Below are positions 54,791 to 62,872 of a stretch of 64,000 nt of DNA, piece by piece. Source of the stretch: Mesorhizobium sp. B2-1-1 (GTDB lineage Bacteria > Pseudomonadota > Alphaproteobacteria > Rhizobiales > Rhizobiaceae); assembly GCF_006442975.2 (NCBI RefSeq), contig NZ_CP083954.1:5649501-5713500 (forward strand). The letters are read 5' to 3'. Under the pieces are notes generated by a model. The model was not told the origin of the DNA. It saw only the letters and a list, made by a program, of their open reading frames with translations, and made no database searches. A program made the position numbers and the translations under genes. The stretch's first letter is position 1; each line of letters begins with the position of its first letter.

Positions 54791-56155
54791 TCAGCCAAAA
54801 CGCTTCGAGATGACGCGCTCCAGTGCCCGGATGCCTTGCGCCTCGCCGCCGGCAGGTCCGTGCGGACGATCGGCGGGGTTCCAGGCGAATATGTCGAAAT
54901 GCGCCCAGCTTGGCGTCTTCTCGACAAAGCGCTTGAGAAACAGCGCCGCGGTGATGGAACCGGCGAACCCATCCGTGGTGACATTGTTGATGTCGGCGAT
55001 CTTCGACGACAGCTTCGCATCATAGGGCCGCCACAGCGGCATGCGCCACAGCGGATCCTCGACCGCCAGCGAGGCTGTCGTCAGTTCCGAGGCTAGTGCC
55101 TCGTCGCTGGTGTAGAAGGGCGGCAGGTCCGGACCTAGCGCGACACGAGCAGCCCCGGTGAGCGTCGCCATGTCGACAAGCAATTGCGGCTCCTCCTCGT
55201 CGGCCAGCGCCAGCGCATCGCCCAGAACCAGTCTTCCCTCGGCATCGGTGTTGCCAATCTCGACTGACATGCCCTTGCGGCTCGCCAACACGTCGCCAGG
55301 CCTGAAGGCGTTGCCGGCGATCGAATTCTCGACGGCCGGGATCAGCACGCGCAGCCGCACGTTCAATCCGGAGGCCATGATCATCGAGGCCAGACCCAGC
55401 ACATTGGCGGCGCCCCCCATGTCCTTCTTCATCAACAGCATGCCGGACGACGGCTTGATATCGAGGCCGCCAGTGTCGAAACAGACGCCCTTGCCGACTA
55501 ACGTCACTTTCGGCGCGCTCCTTGGCCCCCAGCCCATGTCGATAAGACGCGGTGCGCTGGACGAAGCCCGGCCGACGGCATGGATCATCGGGAAATTCTG
55601 CTTGATGAGATCGTCGCCCTTGATGACCGACACCTCGGCCTTGTGAATTTCGGCCAGGGCTCGAACCGCCTTCTCCAGCTCGTCCGGCCCCATGTCGCTG
55701 GTCGGCGTGTTGACAAGATCGCGCGTCAGGAAGACGCCTTCGACGATGCGGCGAACGCGTTTTGCCTCTACGCCGGCCGGCAATTCGAAGCGCAGCGCCT
55801 TGCCCGGTTTCTTGCCATAGCGGGTAAAGACATAGCCGCCGAGGGCCAGCGCGATCGCCGCCAGCTCCGGCTCGGCCGGCGCGGAGGCGAAATGCCAGTC
55901 GCCCTCCGCCAGGCTTTTCGCCAGCGCGCCGACGGCCAGCGCGCCCTCGCCGTCGCCAATGCCGAACAAGGCACCGCCGAGCGCGCCGTTTTCCGCAGGC
56001 ACGATGAGCGTCCTGCCCGCTTCGCCGGAGAAGCCGTTGGCCCTGGCCCACGCCACGGCTGATGACGTCAGACCGGCCGTCTCCAGACCGTCCTTAGCCA
56101 CCAGATGGACAGGAAGCGGGTTGTTCAGCTTGTTCTCGACCAGTTCCACTGACAT
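54791..56155 (-). CDS. Leucyl aminopeptidase family protein (M17)
   Basis: Metallopeptidase of 454 aa. The M17 signature NTDAEGRLVLGDALALADEE is around residue 302, and the metal ligands D/E appear in LVGKGVCFDTGGLDIKPSSG and KKDMGGAANV. It is slightly shorter than classical PepA (about 500 aa) at the N-terminus, as in many alphaproteobacterial paralogues. It removes N-terminal residues from peptides, possibly including those released from peptidoglycan, since an NlpC/P60 gene follows. Confidence 0.9.
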   Translation of the reverse strand: MSVELVENKLNNPLPVHLVAKDGLETAGLTSSAVAWARANGFSGEAGRTLIVPAENGALGGALFGIGDGEGALAVGALAKSLAEGDWHFASAPAEPELAAIALALGGYVFTRYGKKPGKALRFELPAGVEAKRVRRIVEGVFLTRDLVNTPTSDMGPDELEKAVRALAEIHKAEVSVIKGDDLIKQNFPMIHAVGRASSSAPRLIDMGWGPRSAPKVTLVGKGVCFDTGGLDIKPSSGMLLMKKDMGGAANVLGLASMIMASGLNVRLRVLIPAVENSIAGNAFRPGDVLASRKGMSVEIGNTDAEGRLVLGDALALADEEEPQLLVDMATLTGAARVALGPDLPPFYTSDEALASELTTASLAVEDPLWRMPLWRPYDAKLSSKIADINNVTTDGFAGSITAALFLKRFVEKTPSWAHFDIFAWNPADRPHGPAGGEAQGIRALERVISKRFG

Positions 56156-56194
56156 TCGATGTTCTCCTGCCGACGTCCGTCGATTCGGCGCTTC

Positions 56195-56209
56195 TTAACT
56201 GTCCGTTAG
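56195..56209. promoter_or_regulatory. CtrA-like site between pepA-type gene and tadD
   Basis: TTAA, 7 nt, TTAG (56195-56198 and 56206-56209) matches TTAA-N7-TTAA at 7 of 8 bases; another TTAA follows at 56212-56215. It is about 70 bp upstream of tadD. A GANTC site (GATTC) lies at 56182-56186. Pilus genes are CtrA targets in Caulobacter. Confidence 0.4.
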
Positions 56210-56279
56210 GGTTAACAGAATATTTCTTCGAGAGGGAAGATGGTCACGCAATGGCCACGCGCACGAATGGAGGCCCAGG

Positions 56280-57107
56280 GTGCCGATGTCGACGAACCGC
56301 ACGATGAACGCCAGCGGAAAGCGGCTCATCACCACGGCCTTCATGCTCGCGCTGGCCGCAGGCGTTGCCGGCTGCGGAACCGACAAGATCAGCACAGGCT
56401 CGATCGGACGCACCAGCGGCAAGCCGCTGGAGACGATGTCGGCGGGAGAATTGCACAATGCGACGGCAGCGCTTGGCCAGTCCTATTCCAGGAATCCCAA
56501 CGATAAGCGGATAGCGACCAACTTCGCTGCGGCGCTGCAGATGGATGGCGATGCCGACCAGTCGCTTGCCGTGATGCGCAAGCTGGCGATCGCCTATCCC
56601 AAGGATCGCGACGTGCTTGCCGCCTACGGCAAGGCGCTGGCCGCCAACGGCCAGTTCGAGGCGGCGCTTGATGCCGTGCGCCGGGCGCAGACGCCGGAAT
56701 ATCCCGACTGGAGGCTGGTGTCGGCGGAAGCGGCCATTCTCGACCAGCTCAGCCAGAAGGACGACGCGCGCCAGCTCTACCGCAAGGCGCTGGAGCTCAA
56801 GCCGAACGAACCTTCGGTGCTTTCCAACCTTGGCATGTCCTATGTGCTGGGAGGCGACCTGCGCACCGCCGAAACCTATATGCGCTCGGCCGCACAGCAG
56901 CCGAATGCCGACAGCCGCGTGCGCCAGAACCTGGCGCTGGTCGTCGGCCTGCAGGGCCGCTTCGACGAAGCCGAGAAGATCGCCTCGCAGGAGCTGTCAC
57001 CCGAACAGGCGCAGGCCAATGTCGCTTATCTCAGGCAGATGCTGGCTCAGCAAAATGCCTGGAGCCAGCTCAAGGATCAGGACAAGGCGAAAGCCGCAAC
57101 CAACTGA
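56280..57107 (+). CDS. tadD: TadD-like TPR lipoprotein of the Flp pilus
   Basis: Outer-membrane lipoprotein of 275 aa. The lipobox LAAGVAGC puts the lipidated Cys near residue 32. Then follow TPR-like repeats (AALGQSYSRNPNDKRIATNF, LAAYGKALAANGQFEAALDA, ARQLYRKALELKPNEPSVLS, GDLRTAETYMRSAAQQ). TadD helps secretin assembly in Tad/Cpa pili. GTG 56280 is preceded by GGAGG with 6-nt spacing; ATG 56286 is an alternative. It is convergent with the tadC-side operon. Confidence 0.85.
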   Translation: MPMSTNRTMNASGKRLITTAFMLALAAGVAGCGTDKISTGSIGRTSGKPLETMSAGELHNATAALGQSYSRNPNDKRIATNFAAALQMDGDADQSLAVMRKLAIAYPKDRDVLAAYGKALAANGQFEAALDAVRRAQTPEYPDWRLVSAEAAILDQLSQKDDARQLYRKALELKPNEPSVLSNLGMSYVLGGDLRTAETYMRSAAQQPNADSRVRQNLALVVGLQGRFDEAEKIASQELSPEQAQANVAYLRQMLAQQNAWSQLKDQDKAKAATN

Positions 57108-57140
57108 GCGGCACGCGGCCACCGAACCCTGCATAAGAGA

Positions 57141-57168
57141 ACCGCGCTGCGTCAGCCGCGCGGTTTTT
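57141..57168 (+). terminator. Terminator after tadD
   Basis: A 7-bp stem (57141-57147 with 57158-57164) with a 10-nt loop runs into TTTTT (57164-57168). It lies 33 bp after the tadD stop, between convergent genes. Confidence 0.8.
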
Positions 57169-57189
57169 CTTTGGATCGGTCAGATTCAC

Positions 57190-58206
57190 CTACTGGCTGC
57201 TGGTTTCGTGCGCCTGGCCGAAGATGCCGCGCTGGCTGACCTGGATGCCGGCAGGGCCGAGGATGATGGCGAACAGCACCGGCAGGAAAAACAGGATCAT
57301 CGGCACGGTGAGCTTGGGCGGCAAGGCGGCGGCCTTCTTCTCGGCAGCGTTCATGCGTTGGTCCCGGCTTTCACCCGCGAGCACGCGCAACGCATGCGCC
57401 ACAGGGGTGCCGTAACGCTCGGCCTGGACGAGTGCCTGCGACACCGACTTGACGGATTCCAGGCCGGTGCGGCTGGCGAGGTTCTCATAGGCCTGCTTGC
57501 GCTCCTGCAGATAAGAGAGCTCGGCGTTCGTCAGGATGAATTCTTCCGCAAGGGCCACCGATTGGGCGCCGATCTCGTCGGCGACCTTGCGCAATGCCGC
57601 TTCCACCGACATGCCAGATTCGACGCAAATCAGCATCAGGTCAAGCGCGTCCGGCCATGCCATCTGGATCGATTGCTTGCGCTTGGTGGCGCGGTTGTTG
57701 ACATAGACGACCGGTGCGTAGAAGCCGCCATAGGCAACGAGGACGCAGACGAACAGCCGGATGAACAATGGCTGCTGCGGCAGTCCTCCGAGCACGAATA
57801 TGTAGATCACGCCCAGTGCGAAGCCGACAAACGGAAGCACGAGGCGGAAGAAGAGAAACCGCGTCAGCGGGTTCTGTCCACGGAAACCGGCAACCTTGAG
57901 CTTCTGCAAGGTACCCTCGTCGGCGAGGGCGCGCCGCAGGTCGAGCCTGTCGACGATGTTGCGCATGCCGATCGACTGTTCTTCGCGCAGGCCCTTGCGG
58001 CGGCGATCCGCCTCGCTTGCAAGCCGCGCGCGCTGCTTGGCGCGCAATTCGTCGCGTTCCAGCGCGACCGACTTCATGCGCGCCTTGAGCTGGTTTCCGC
58101 CAAATGCCGGCAGCAAGGTGAAGACCGTCGCGAACACGGCAATGCCGACCAGCAGCGCGATCAGGAGGCCGGGATCCGTCAGTGATTTGACGACTTGTTC
58201 GGTCAT
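57190..58206 (-). CDS. tadC: Tad pilus inner-membrane protein TadC
   Basis: Protein of 338 aa of the type II secretion F family. Hydrophobic helices lie near residues 12-32 and 140-175 and at the C-terminus (KLTVPMILFFLPVLFAIILG), with the T2SF cytoplasmic domain between (MAWPDALDLMLICVESGMSV, LEEAL-like helices). With TadB it forms the inner-membrane platform of the Flp pilus (CpaH in Caulobacter). It is last in the operon, 9 bp after tadB. Confidence 0.9.
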   Translation of the reverse strand: MTEQVVKSLTDPGLLIALLVGIAVFATVFTLLPAFGGNQLKARMKSVALERDELRAKQRARLASEADRRRKGLREEQSIGMRNIVDRLDLRRALADEGTLQKLKVAGFRGQNPLTRFLFFRLVLPFVGFALGVIYIFVLGGLPQQPLFIRLFVCVLVAYGGFYAPVVYVNNRATKRKQSIQMAWPDALDLMLICVESGMSVEAALRKVADEIGAQSVALAEEFILTNAELSYLQERKQAYENLASRTGLESVKSVSQALVQAERYGTPVAHALRVLAGESRDQRMNAAEKKAAALPPKLTVPMILFFLPVLFAIILGPAGIQVSQRGIFGQAHETSSQ

Positions 58207-58215
58207 GCCGCGGCC

Positions 58216-59229
58216 CTAGACTTCGAAGTTCATCATCTTGCGCATCACGAAGATGCCGATCGACATCCAGACGGCCGAAACCCCCAGGATCAGGTTACCG
58301 ATGCTCGTGGTGAACAGCGGCATCAGGTAGTTGGGGCTGGAGAGATAGACGAGAAACGCGACGATGAAAGGCAGCGCGCCGATGATGGCGGCGGACGCCT
58401 TGGCTTCCATCGACAGCGCCTGGACCTTGGCCTTCATCTTCTTGCGGTCGCGAAGCACGCGCGAAAGATTGCCCAGCGCCTCGGAGAGATTGCCGCCGGC
58501 CTGCGACTGGATCTGAATGACGATGCCGAAAAAGCTCGCCTCGGTGCATGGCATGGTTTCGGGCATGCGCAAGGTGGCATCCGGGATCGACAGGCCCATC
58601 TGCTGCGAATCGACGATGCGGCGAAACTCGGCCTTGACGGGCTCGGGAGATTCATTGGCGATCAGGCGCACCGCATCGTTCAGCGGCAGGCCGGATTTGA
58701 CCGCGCGCACGATGATGTCGAGCGCGTTGGGAAATTCGTTGAGGAATGCCTTGACCCGCCGCGCGCGGCGAAATGAGACGAACCAGCGCGGCAGGCCGAG
58801 CGCACCGGCCAGCAGCACGCCAGGCAAAACAAAAAGCGGCGCCCCCACCACGAAGGCGATGATCGTCAGGGCAAGGCCGCAAATGGCGGAATAGATATAG
58901 AAGCGTTCGATGGAAACCTTCAGGCCGGCTTGGCGCAGTTGGGCCTTCAGCGGCGGTTTCTTGACCGCGCTGTCCTTGGATTTCTGCTTCTCGTCGAGTT
59001 CCTTCAAGGAATCCTGGACCGACTTGCGTCTTTTGGCCGCCTCCGCCACGCGATCGCGCGAGGCCTTGACGACGGAGCGATCCGTCTCCGCGGTCTTGAT
59101 CGTTTCCAGCCGCTTACCGGCCTGCTTTTCGTTGCTGATCCGGGTGAACAGGAATGCATAGGCGACCGCGCCGGCGCTGAAGCCGGCGAGCACGACAAAC
59201 GCCAATACGGTGCCGTCAATTCCAAACAT
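58216..59229 (-). CDS. tadB: Tad pilus inner-membrane protein TadB
   Basis: T2SF-family membrane protein of 337 aa (CpaG in Caulobacter). One N-terminal helix (VLAFVVLAGFSAGAVAYAFL), a charged cytoplasmic part, a pair of helices near 118-155, the T2SF domain (FPNALDIIVRAVKSGLPLND, AVRLIANES) and a final helix (IIGALPFIVAFLVYL). It works with TadC and the CpaF ATPase in pilus assembly. It starts 29 bp after the cpaF stop. Confidence 0.91.
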   Translation of the reverse strand: MFGIDGTVLAFVVLAGFSAGAVAYAFLFTRISNEKQAGKRLETIKTAETDRSVVKASRDRVAEAAKRRKSVQDSLKELDEKQKSKDSAVKKPPLKAQLRQAGLKVSIERFYIYSAICGLALTIIAFVVGAPLFVLPGVLLAGALGLPRWFVSFRRARRVKAFLNEFPNALDIIVRAVKSGLPLNDAVRLIANESPEPVKAEFRRIVDSQQMGLSIPDATLRMPETMPCTEASFFGIVIQIQSQAGGNLSEALGNLSRVLRDRKKMKAKVQALSMEAKASAAIIGALPFIVAFLVYLSSPNYLMPLFTTSIGNLILGVSAVWMSIGIFVMRKMMNFEV

Positions 59230-59258
59230 CGATCAGAACCCTTACGCCTGCAGCAGCG

Positions 59259-60767
59259 TCAGTCAGCGCGTTTCTCCATCGCCTCAAGCGCTATTGCGAG
59301 GCGCTGCTCCTCGCCATAGTAACGGGCGCGGTCCCAGAAATGGGGGCGACCGATGCCGGTCGATACATGCTCTCCCAGCAGCCGCCCATTCGCGTCCTCG
59401 CCCTTGATGTTGTAGAGGACGATGTCCTGCGTGATGATGACGTCGCCTTCCATTCCGATCACCTCGGTGATGTGAGTGATGCGGCGCGACCCGTCGCGCA
59501 GGCGTGCCGCCTGGATAATCACGTCGATGGAGCCGACGACGATTTCGCGCACGGTCTTCTGCGGCAGCGAAAAACCGCCCATTGCGATCATGGATTCGAT
59601 ACGATTCAGGCATTCGCGCGGGCTGTTCGAGTGGATCGTTCCCATCGAGCCGTCATGGCCGGTGTTCATCGCCTGCAGAAGGTCGAACACTTCGGGTCCG
59701 CGCACTTCGCCGACGATGATGCGCTCGGGCCGCATGCGCAGGCAGTTCTTGACCAGATCCCGCATCGTCACCTCGCCTTCCCCTTCGAGGTTGGGCGGGC
59801 GGGTTTCCAGACGGACAACATGCGGCTGCTGTAGTTGCAGTTCGGCCGAGTCCTCGCAGGTGATGACGCGTTCCTCGCGATCGATGTAGTTGGTCAGGCA
59901 GTTGAGCAGCGTCGTCTTGCCCGAGCCGGTGCCGCCGGAGATGACGATGTTGCAGCGAACACGGCCGATGATCTTGAGAACCTCGGCTCCTTGCGGCGAG
60001 ATGGCGCCGAACTTCACCAGCTGATCGAGCGTCAGCTTGTCCTTCTTGAATTTGCGGATGGTGAGCGCGGTGCCGTCGATGGCGAGCGGCGGCGCGATGA
60101 CGTTGACGCGGGAGCCGTCGGGAAGACGCGCATCGCAGATCGGGCTGGATTCATCGACGCGGCGGCCGACCTGGCTGACGATGCGCTGGCAGATGTTGAG
60201 AAGCTGCTGGTTGTCACGAAAACGAATGCCGGTCTGTTCGACCTTGCCGTTGACTTCGATGTAGACGTTCTTGGAGCCGTTGACCATGATGTCGGCGATG
60301 TCGTCGCGGGCGAGCAATGGCTCGAGCGGCCCATAGCCAAGCACGTCGTTGCAGATATCCTCGAGCAGTTCTTCCTGTTCGGCGATCGACATCGCGAAAT
60401 TCTTGATCGCGATGATGTCGTTGACGATGTCGCGGATTTCCTCGCGCGCGCTTTCGGGATCGAGCTTGGCGAGTTGCGACAGGTCGATCGTGTCGATCAG
60501 GGCGGCGAAGACCTGGCTCTTGGTGTCGTAATAGGTTTCGCTCTTTTCGCGCGCCGCCCGCTTCGGCTCCGGAGCTATCGGCGGCGCCTCGACCGCGCGG
60601 CGGGCCGGCGGTGCAACAGGAGCGCTCGACGCAGGTGCGGCCGCCGGCCTCGCAAGAACCGCCGTATCGGCCGAATCCGCGACGGCTGGCGCGGTCGGCG
60701 CCGGTGCCGGCTGGCGGAATTCCGGCTTGAACCGGTTGCCGTCGTCGCTGCCTCTCTTACCAAACAT
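59259..60767 (-). CDS. cpaF: Tad pilus assembly ATPase CpaF (TadA)
   Basis: Secretion ATPase of 502 aa. Walker A is ISGGTGSGKTTLLNCL (about residue 284), the Asp box is ITCEDSAELQLQQPHVV, Walker B is LRMRPERIIVGEVRGPE and the His box TGHDGSMGTIHSNSPRE. The first 90 residues are a Pro/Ala-rich extension. It drives pilin polymerisation and perhaps retraction. It follows cpaE by 29 bp. Confidence 0.94.
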   Translation of the reverse strand: MFGKRGSDDGNRFKPEFRQPAPAPTAPAVADSADTAVLARPAAAPASSAPVAPPARRAVEAPPIAPEPKRAAREKSETYYDTKSQVFAALIDTIDLSQLAKLDPESAREEIRDIVNDIIAIKNFAMSIAEQEELLEDICNDVLGYGPLEPLLARDDIADIMVNGSKNVYIEVNGKVEQTGIRFRDNQQLLNICQRIVSQVGRRVDESSPICDARLPDGSRVNVIAPPLAIDGTALTIRKFKKDKLTLDQLVKFGAISPQGAEVLKIIGRVRCNIVISGGTGSGKTTLLNCLTNYIDREERVITCEDSAELQLQQPHVVRLETRPPNLEGEGEVTMRDLVKNCLRMRPERIIVGEVRGPEVFDLLQAMNTGHDGSMGTIHSNSPRECLNRIESMIAMGGFSLPQKTVREIVVGSIDVIIQAARLRDGSRRITHITEVIGMEGDVIITQDIVLYNIKGEDANGRLLGEHVSTGIGRPHFWDRARYYGEEQRLAIALEAMEKRAD

Positions 60768-60796
60768 GATCGACTACCGATTCCACTGAAGAAGCA

Positions 60797-62080
60797 TCAT
60801 TTCTTGTTGCGCGAAAGCTTGCCGAGCAGATTTCCGAGACCCGCTTTTTTCTTCACCCGGATTTCGCTGCGACCGGTCAGCACATGGGCAATTTCGTTGA
60901 TCGTGGCGACAACCGGGTTCTTGGCGTCCATTTCACCAAGCATACGTCCGTTGTTGGCGGCATTGCCGAACAGCAGCGGGTCAAAGCCGATGATCGCCAT
61001 CGCGGCCAGGCCGAGCGGCTCGGCGAAATCGGACGGGGAAATCTCCGGACGTTTGGGCACGCCGGCCTGATTGATGATGAGTTTGGGCGGCGAGTCGTTG
61101 GGACGAAGCCGTTTGAGCATGTCGACCAAATTCTTGGTATTGCGCAAATTGGCCAGTTCCGGCGTCGCCGTGATGACGATTTCATCGGCCTTGATCAGGG
61201 TGTTCTTGGTCCAACCCGTCCAGACATGGGGAACGTCGAGCACCAGGAGCGGCACGGTGCGCTGCGCGGTGTCGACAAGCTGCGTAAAGGCGTCGGGATC
61301 GAAATCATAGACGCGTTCGAGCGTCGAGGGCGCGGCGAGCAGCGAAAGGTGTTCGGCGCACTGGGTCAGCAGCCGGTCGAGATAGACTTCATCGATGCGC
61401 TCGGGCGAAAACACCGCTTCGGCGATGCCTTGCGCGGGATCCTGGTCGAAATTGATGTTGGCCGTGCCGAAAGCGAGGTCGAGGTCTGCGACGACCACCT
61501 CGGATTTGAACAGGGAGGACATCGCCCAAGCCACGTTATGGGCGATGGTGGAAGAGCCGACGCCACCCTTGGCGCCGACGAAGGCGATCGAGCGGCCGAG
61601 CGGCTCGGCTTCCGGATCCACAAAGATCGACGATATGACGCTGACGATGTCGGCCATCGACACCGGCGCGATGACATATTCGGAAATGCCGGAGCGGATG
61701 AGCTCGCGATAGAGGCCGACATCGTTGTAGTGGCCGATTACCACCACTTTGGAAGACGGGTCGCAATATTCCGAGAGCTGCGCGAGCTGTTCCAGCAGCT
61801 GTTTGGGTTCGCTGCGCGACTCCAGCAGGATCAGGTTCGGCGTCGGCGCCGACTGGTAGAATTCGATGGCCGTGGGGACGCCGCCCATATGGACCTTGAG
61901 ATGGGCCTTGGTCATGCGGCGGTCCTCGCCGGCGCGCTCGACCGGATTGGCGACACCCTCGGTCTCGCAGAATGCCTGGATCGAGATGCGGGGAACCGGC
62001 CGCAGCGCCTGCATCGCGGCGATGTCCTGCGGCGAGGTCTCACCGCCGTCCACGGGGGTGTCATAGGCAAGATTGCTCAT
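60797..62080 (-). CDS. cpaE: Tad pilus localisation protein CpaE (TadZ)
   Basis: ParA/MinD-like protein of 427 aa. A receiver-like N-terminal domain (about 55-165) is followed by a deviant Walker A FVGAKGGVGSSTIAHNVAWA and VVADLDLAFGTANINFD. CpaE/TadZ localises the pilus machine to the pole. The second of two ATGs (62080) has GGAAAG with 8-nt spacing, so I prefer it to 62086. PodJ in the same window is the natural polar partner. Confidence 0.92.
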   Translation of the reverse strand: MSNLAYDTPVDGGETSPQDIAAMQALRPVPRISIQAFCETEGVANPVERAGEDRRMTKAHLKVHMGGVPTAIEFYQSAPTPNLILLESRSEPKQLLEQLAQLSEYCDPSSKVVVIGHYNDVGLYRELIRSGISEYVIAPVSMADIVSVISSIFVDPEAEPLGRSIAFVGAKGGVGSSTIAHNVAWAMSSLFKSEVVVADLDLAFGTANINFDQDPAQGIAEAVFSPERIDEVYLDRLLTQCAEHLSLLAAPSTLERVYDFDPDAFTQLVDTAQRTVPLLVLDVPHVWTGWTKNTLIKADEIVITATPELANLRNTKNLVDMLKRLRPNDSPPKLIINQAGVPKRPEISPSDFAEPLGLAAMAIIGFDPLLFGNAANNGRMLGEMDAKNPVVATINEIAHVLTGRSEIRVKKKAGLGNLLGKLSRNKK

Positions 62081-62120
62081 GGTCATCTTTCCGTGACTTC
62101 TCTTTTCCTTAGGGCGCGGC

Positions 62121-62858
62121 TCAGTATGTCACTTCAGAATTGCCGAGGAACTCGTCCGAAATACCCCTGCTGCGGTAGACGTCGATCACCGCGCCACGAT
62201 TTTCCGCGTCGATGGTGGTCTGCTTGCGCGGCCCGATCAGGTCGGCCGGATTGGCCATCTGGGCGGCGAGATTGTTTTGATAGGAGCAGCCGAAATCGGC
62301 ATAGTGTTTGTTCTCAGACGTCTCCAGCAGGTCATCTGGCCATCGTCCGCATTTGTCGGTCTGGGCCTTCACGGCGATATAGGCGACCCGGATCGGGGCG
62401 GATGTCTCACTCGAGGCAGCCTGATAGGAGACGACCACGATCCGGTTGCGCTTGACGCCCGCGGCAATCGCGAGCCGGGCGAAATCGCGCGCTGCTGCGG
62501 CGGCGGCGACCTCGTTGGCCGAGCCGCTCGGAACCTGGATCGTCAGCGTCGGGGCAGCACTCTTGTCATAGCCGTCGAGGAAACCCAGGAGCGTATCGCG
62601 CTGCGAGCCGGTCATGCCGCGGTCACCTGCACCGACAGGTAGATCTATCTTTTGGTTCTTCTCGGCGATCACGATCGGATGGTTGGTGCGGTAGTCGTCT
62701 GGAATGGCGCCGACGGTGACACTGTCGCGCTGGGCGCAGCCGGCCAGCAATGCCGCCATCGCCACCGCCAGGGCAGGAATGGCGCGCCGGAGAATTCCCG
62801 AACGGCCGGAGCGCGTGGTCATGGCGATGGTCCTTGCCTGCAATGCTGACTGAGACAT
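62121..62858 (-). CDS. cpaD: Tad pilus lipoprotein CpaD
   Basis: Lipoprotein of 245 aa with a basic N-terminus and lipobox AALLAGC (Cys near residue 41). The body matches CpaD: DDYRTNHPIVIAEKNQKIDL, a GFLDGYDKSAAP segment and the C-terminal CGRWPDDLLETSENKHYADF block with paired cysteines. It is needed for pilus secretin stability. ATG 62858 has GGGGAAG 7 nt upstream; an upstream in-frame ATG (62876) overlaps the cpaC stop and is less likely. Confidence 0.88.
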   Translation of the reverse strand: MSQSALQARTIAMTTRSGRSGILRRAIPALAVAMAALLAGCAQRDSVTVGAIPDDYRTNHPIVIAEKNQKIDLPVGAGDRGMTGSQRDTLLGFLDGYDKSAAPTLTIQVPSGSANEVAAAAAARDFARLAIAAGVKRNRIVVVSYQAASSETSAPIRVAYIAVKAQTDKCGRWPDDLLETSENKHYADFGCSYQNNLAAQMANPADLIGPRKQTTIDAENRGAVIDVYRSRGISDEFLGNSEVTY

Positions 62859-62872
62859 GTCCGCTTCCCCGT

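Noticed and set aside
56617..58185. 522-codon plus-strand frame across tadD and tadC
   Set aside because: It crosses a terminator and two real genes in another frame and on the other strand, with no recognisable domain.
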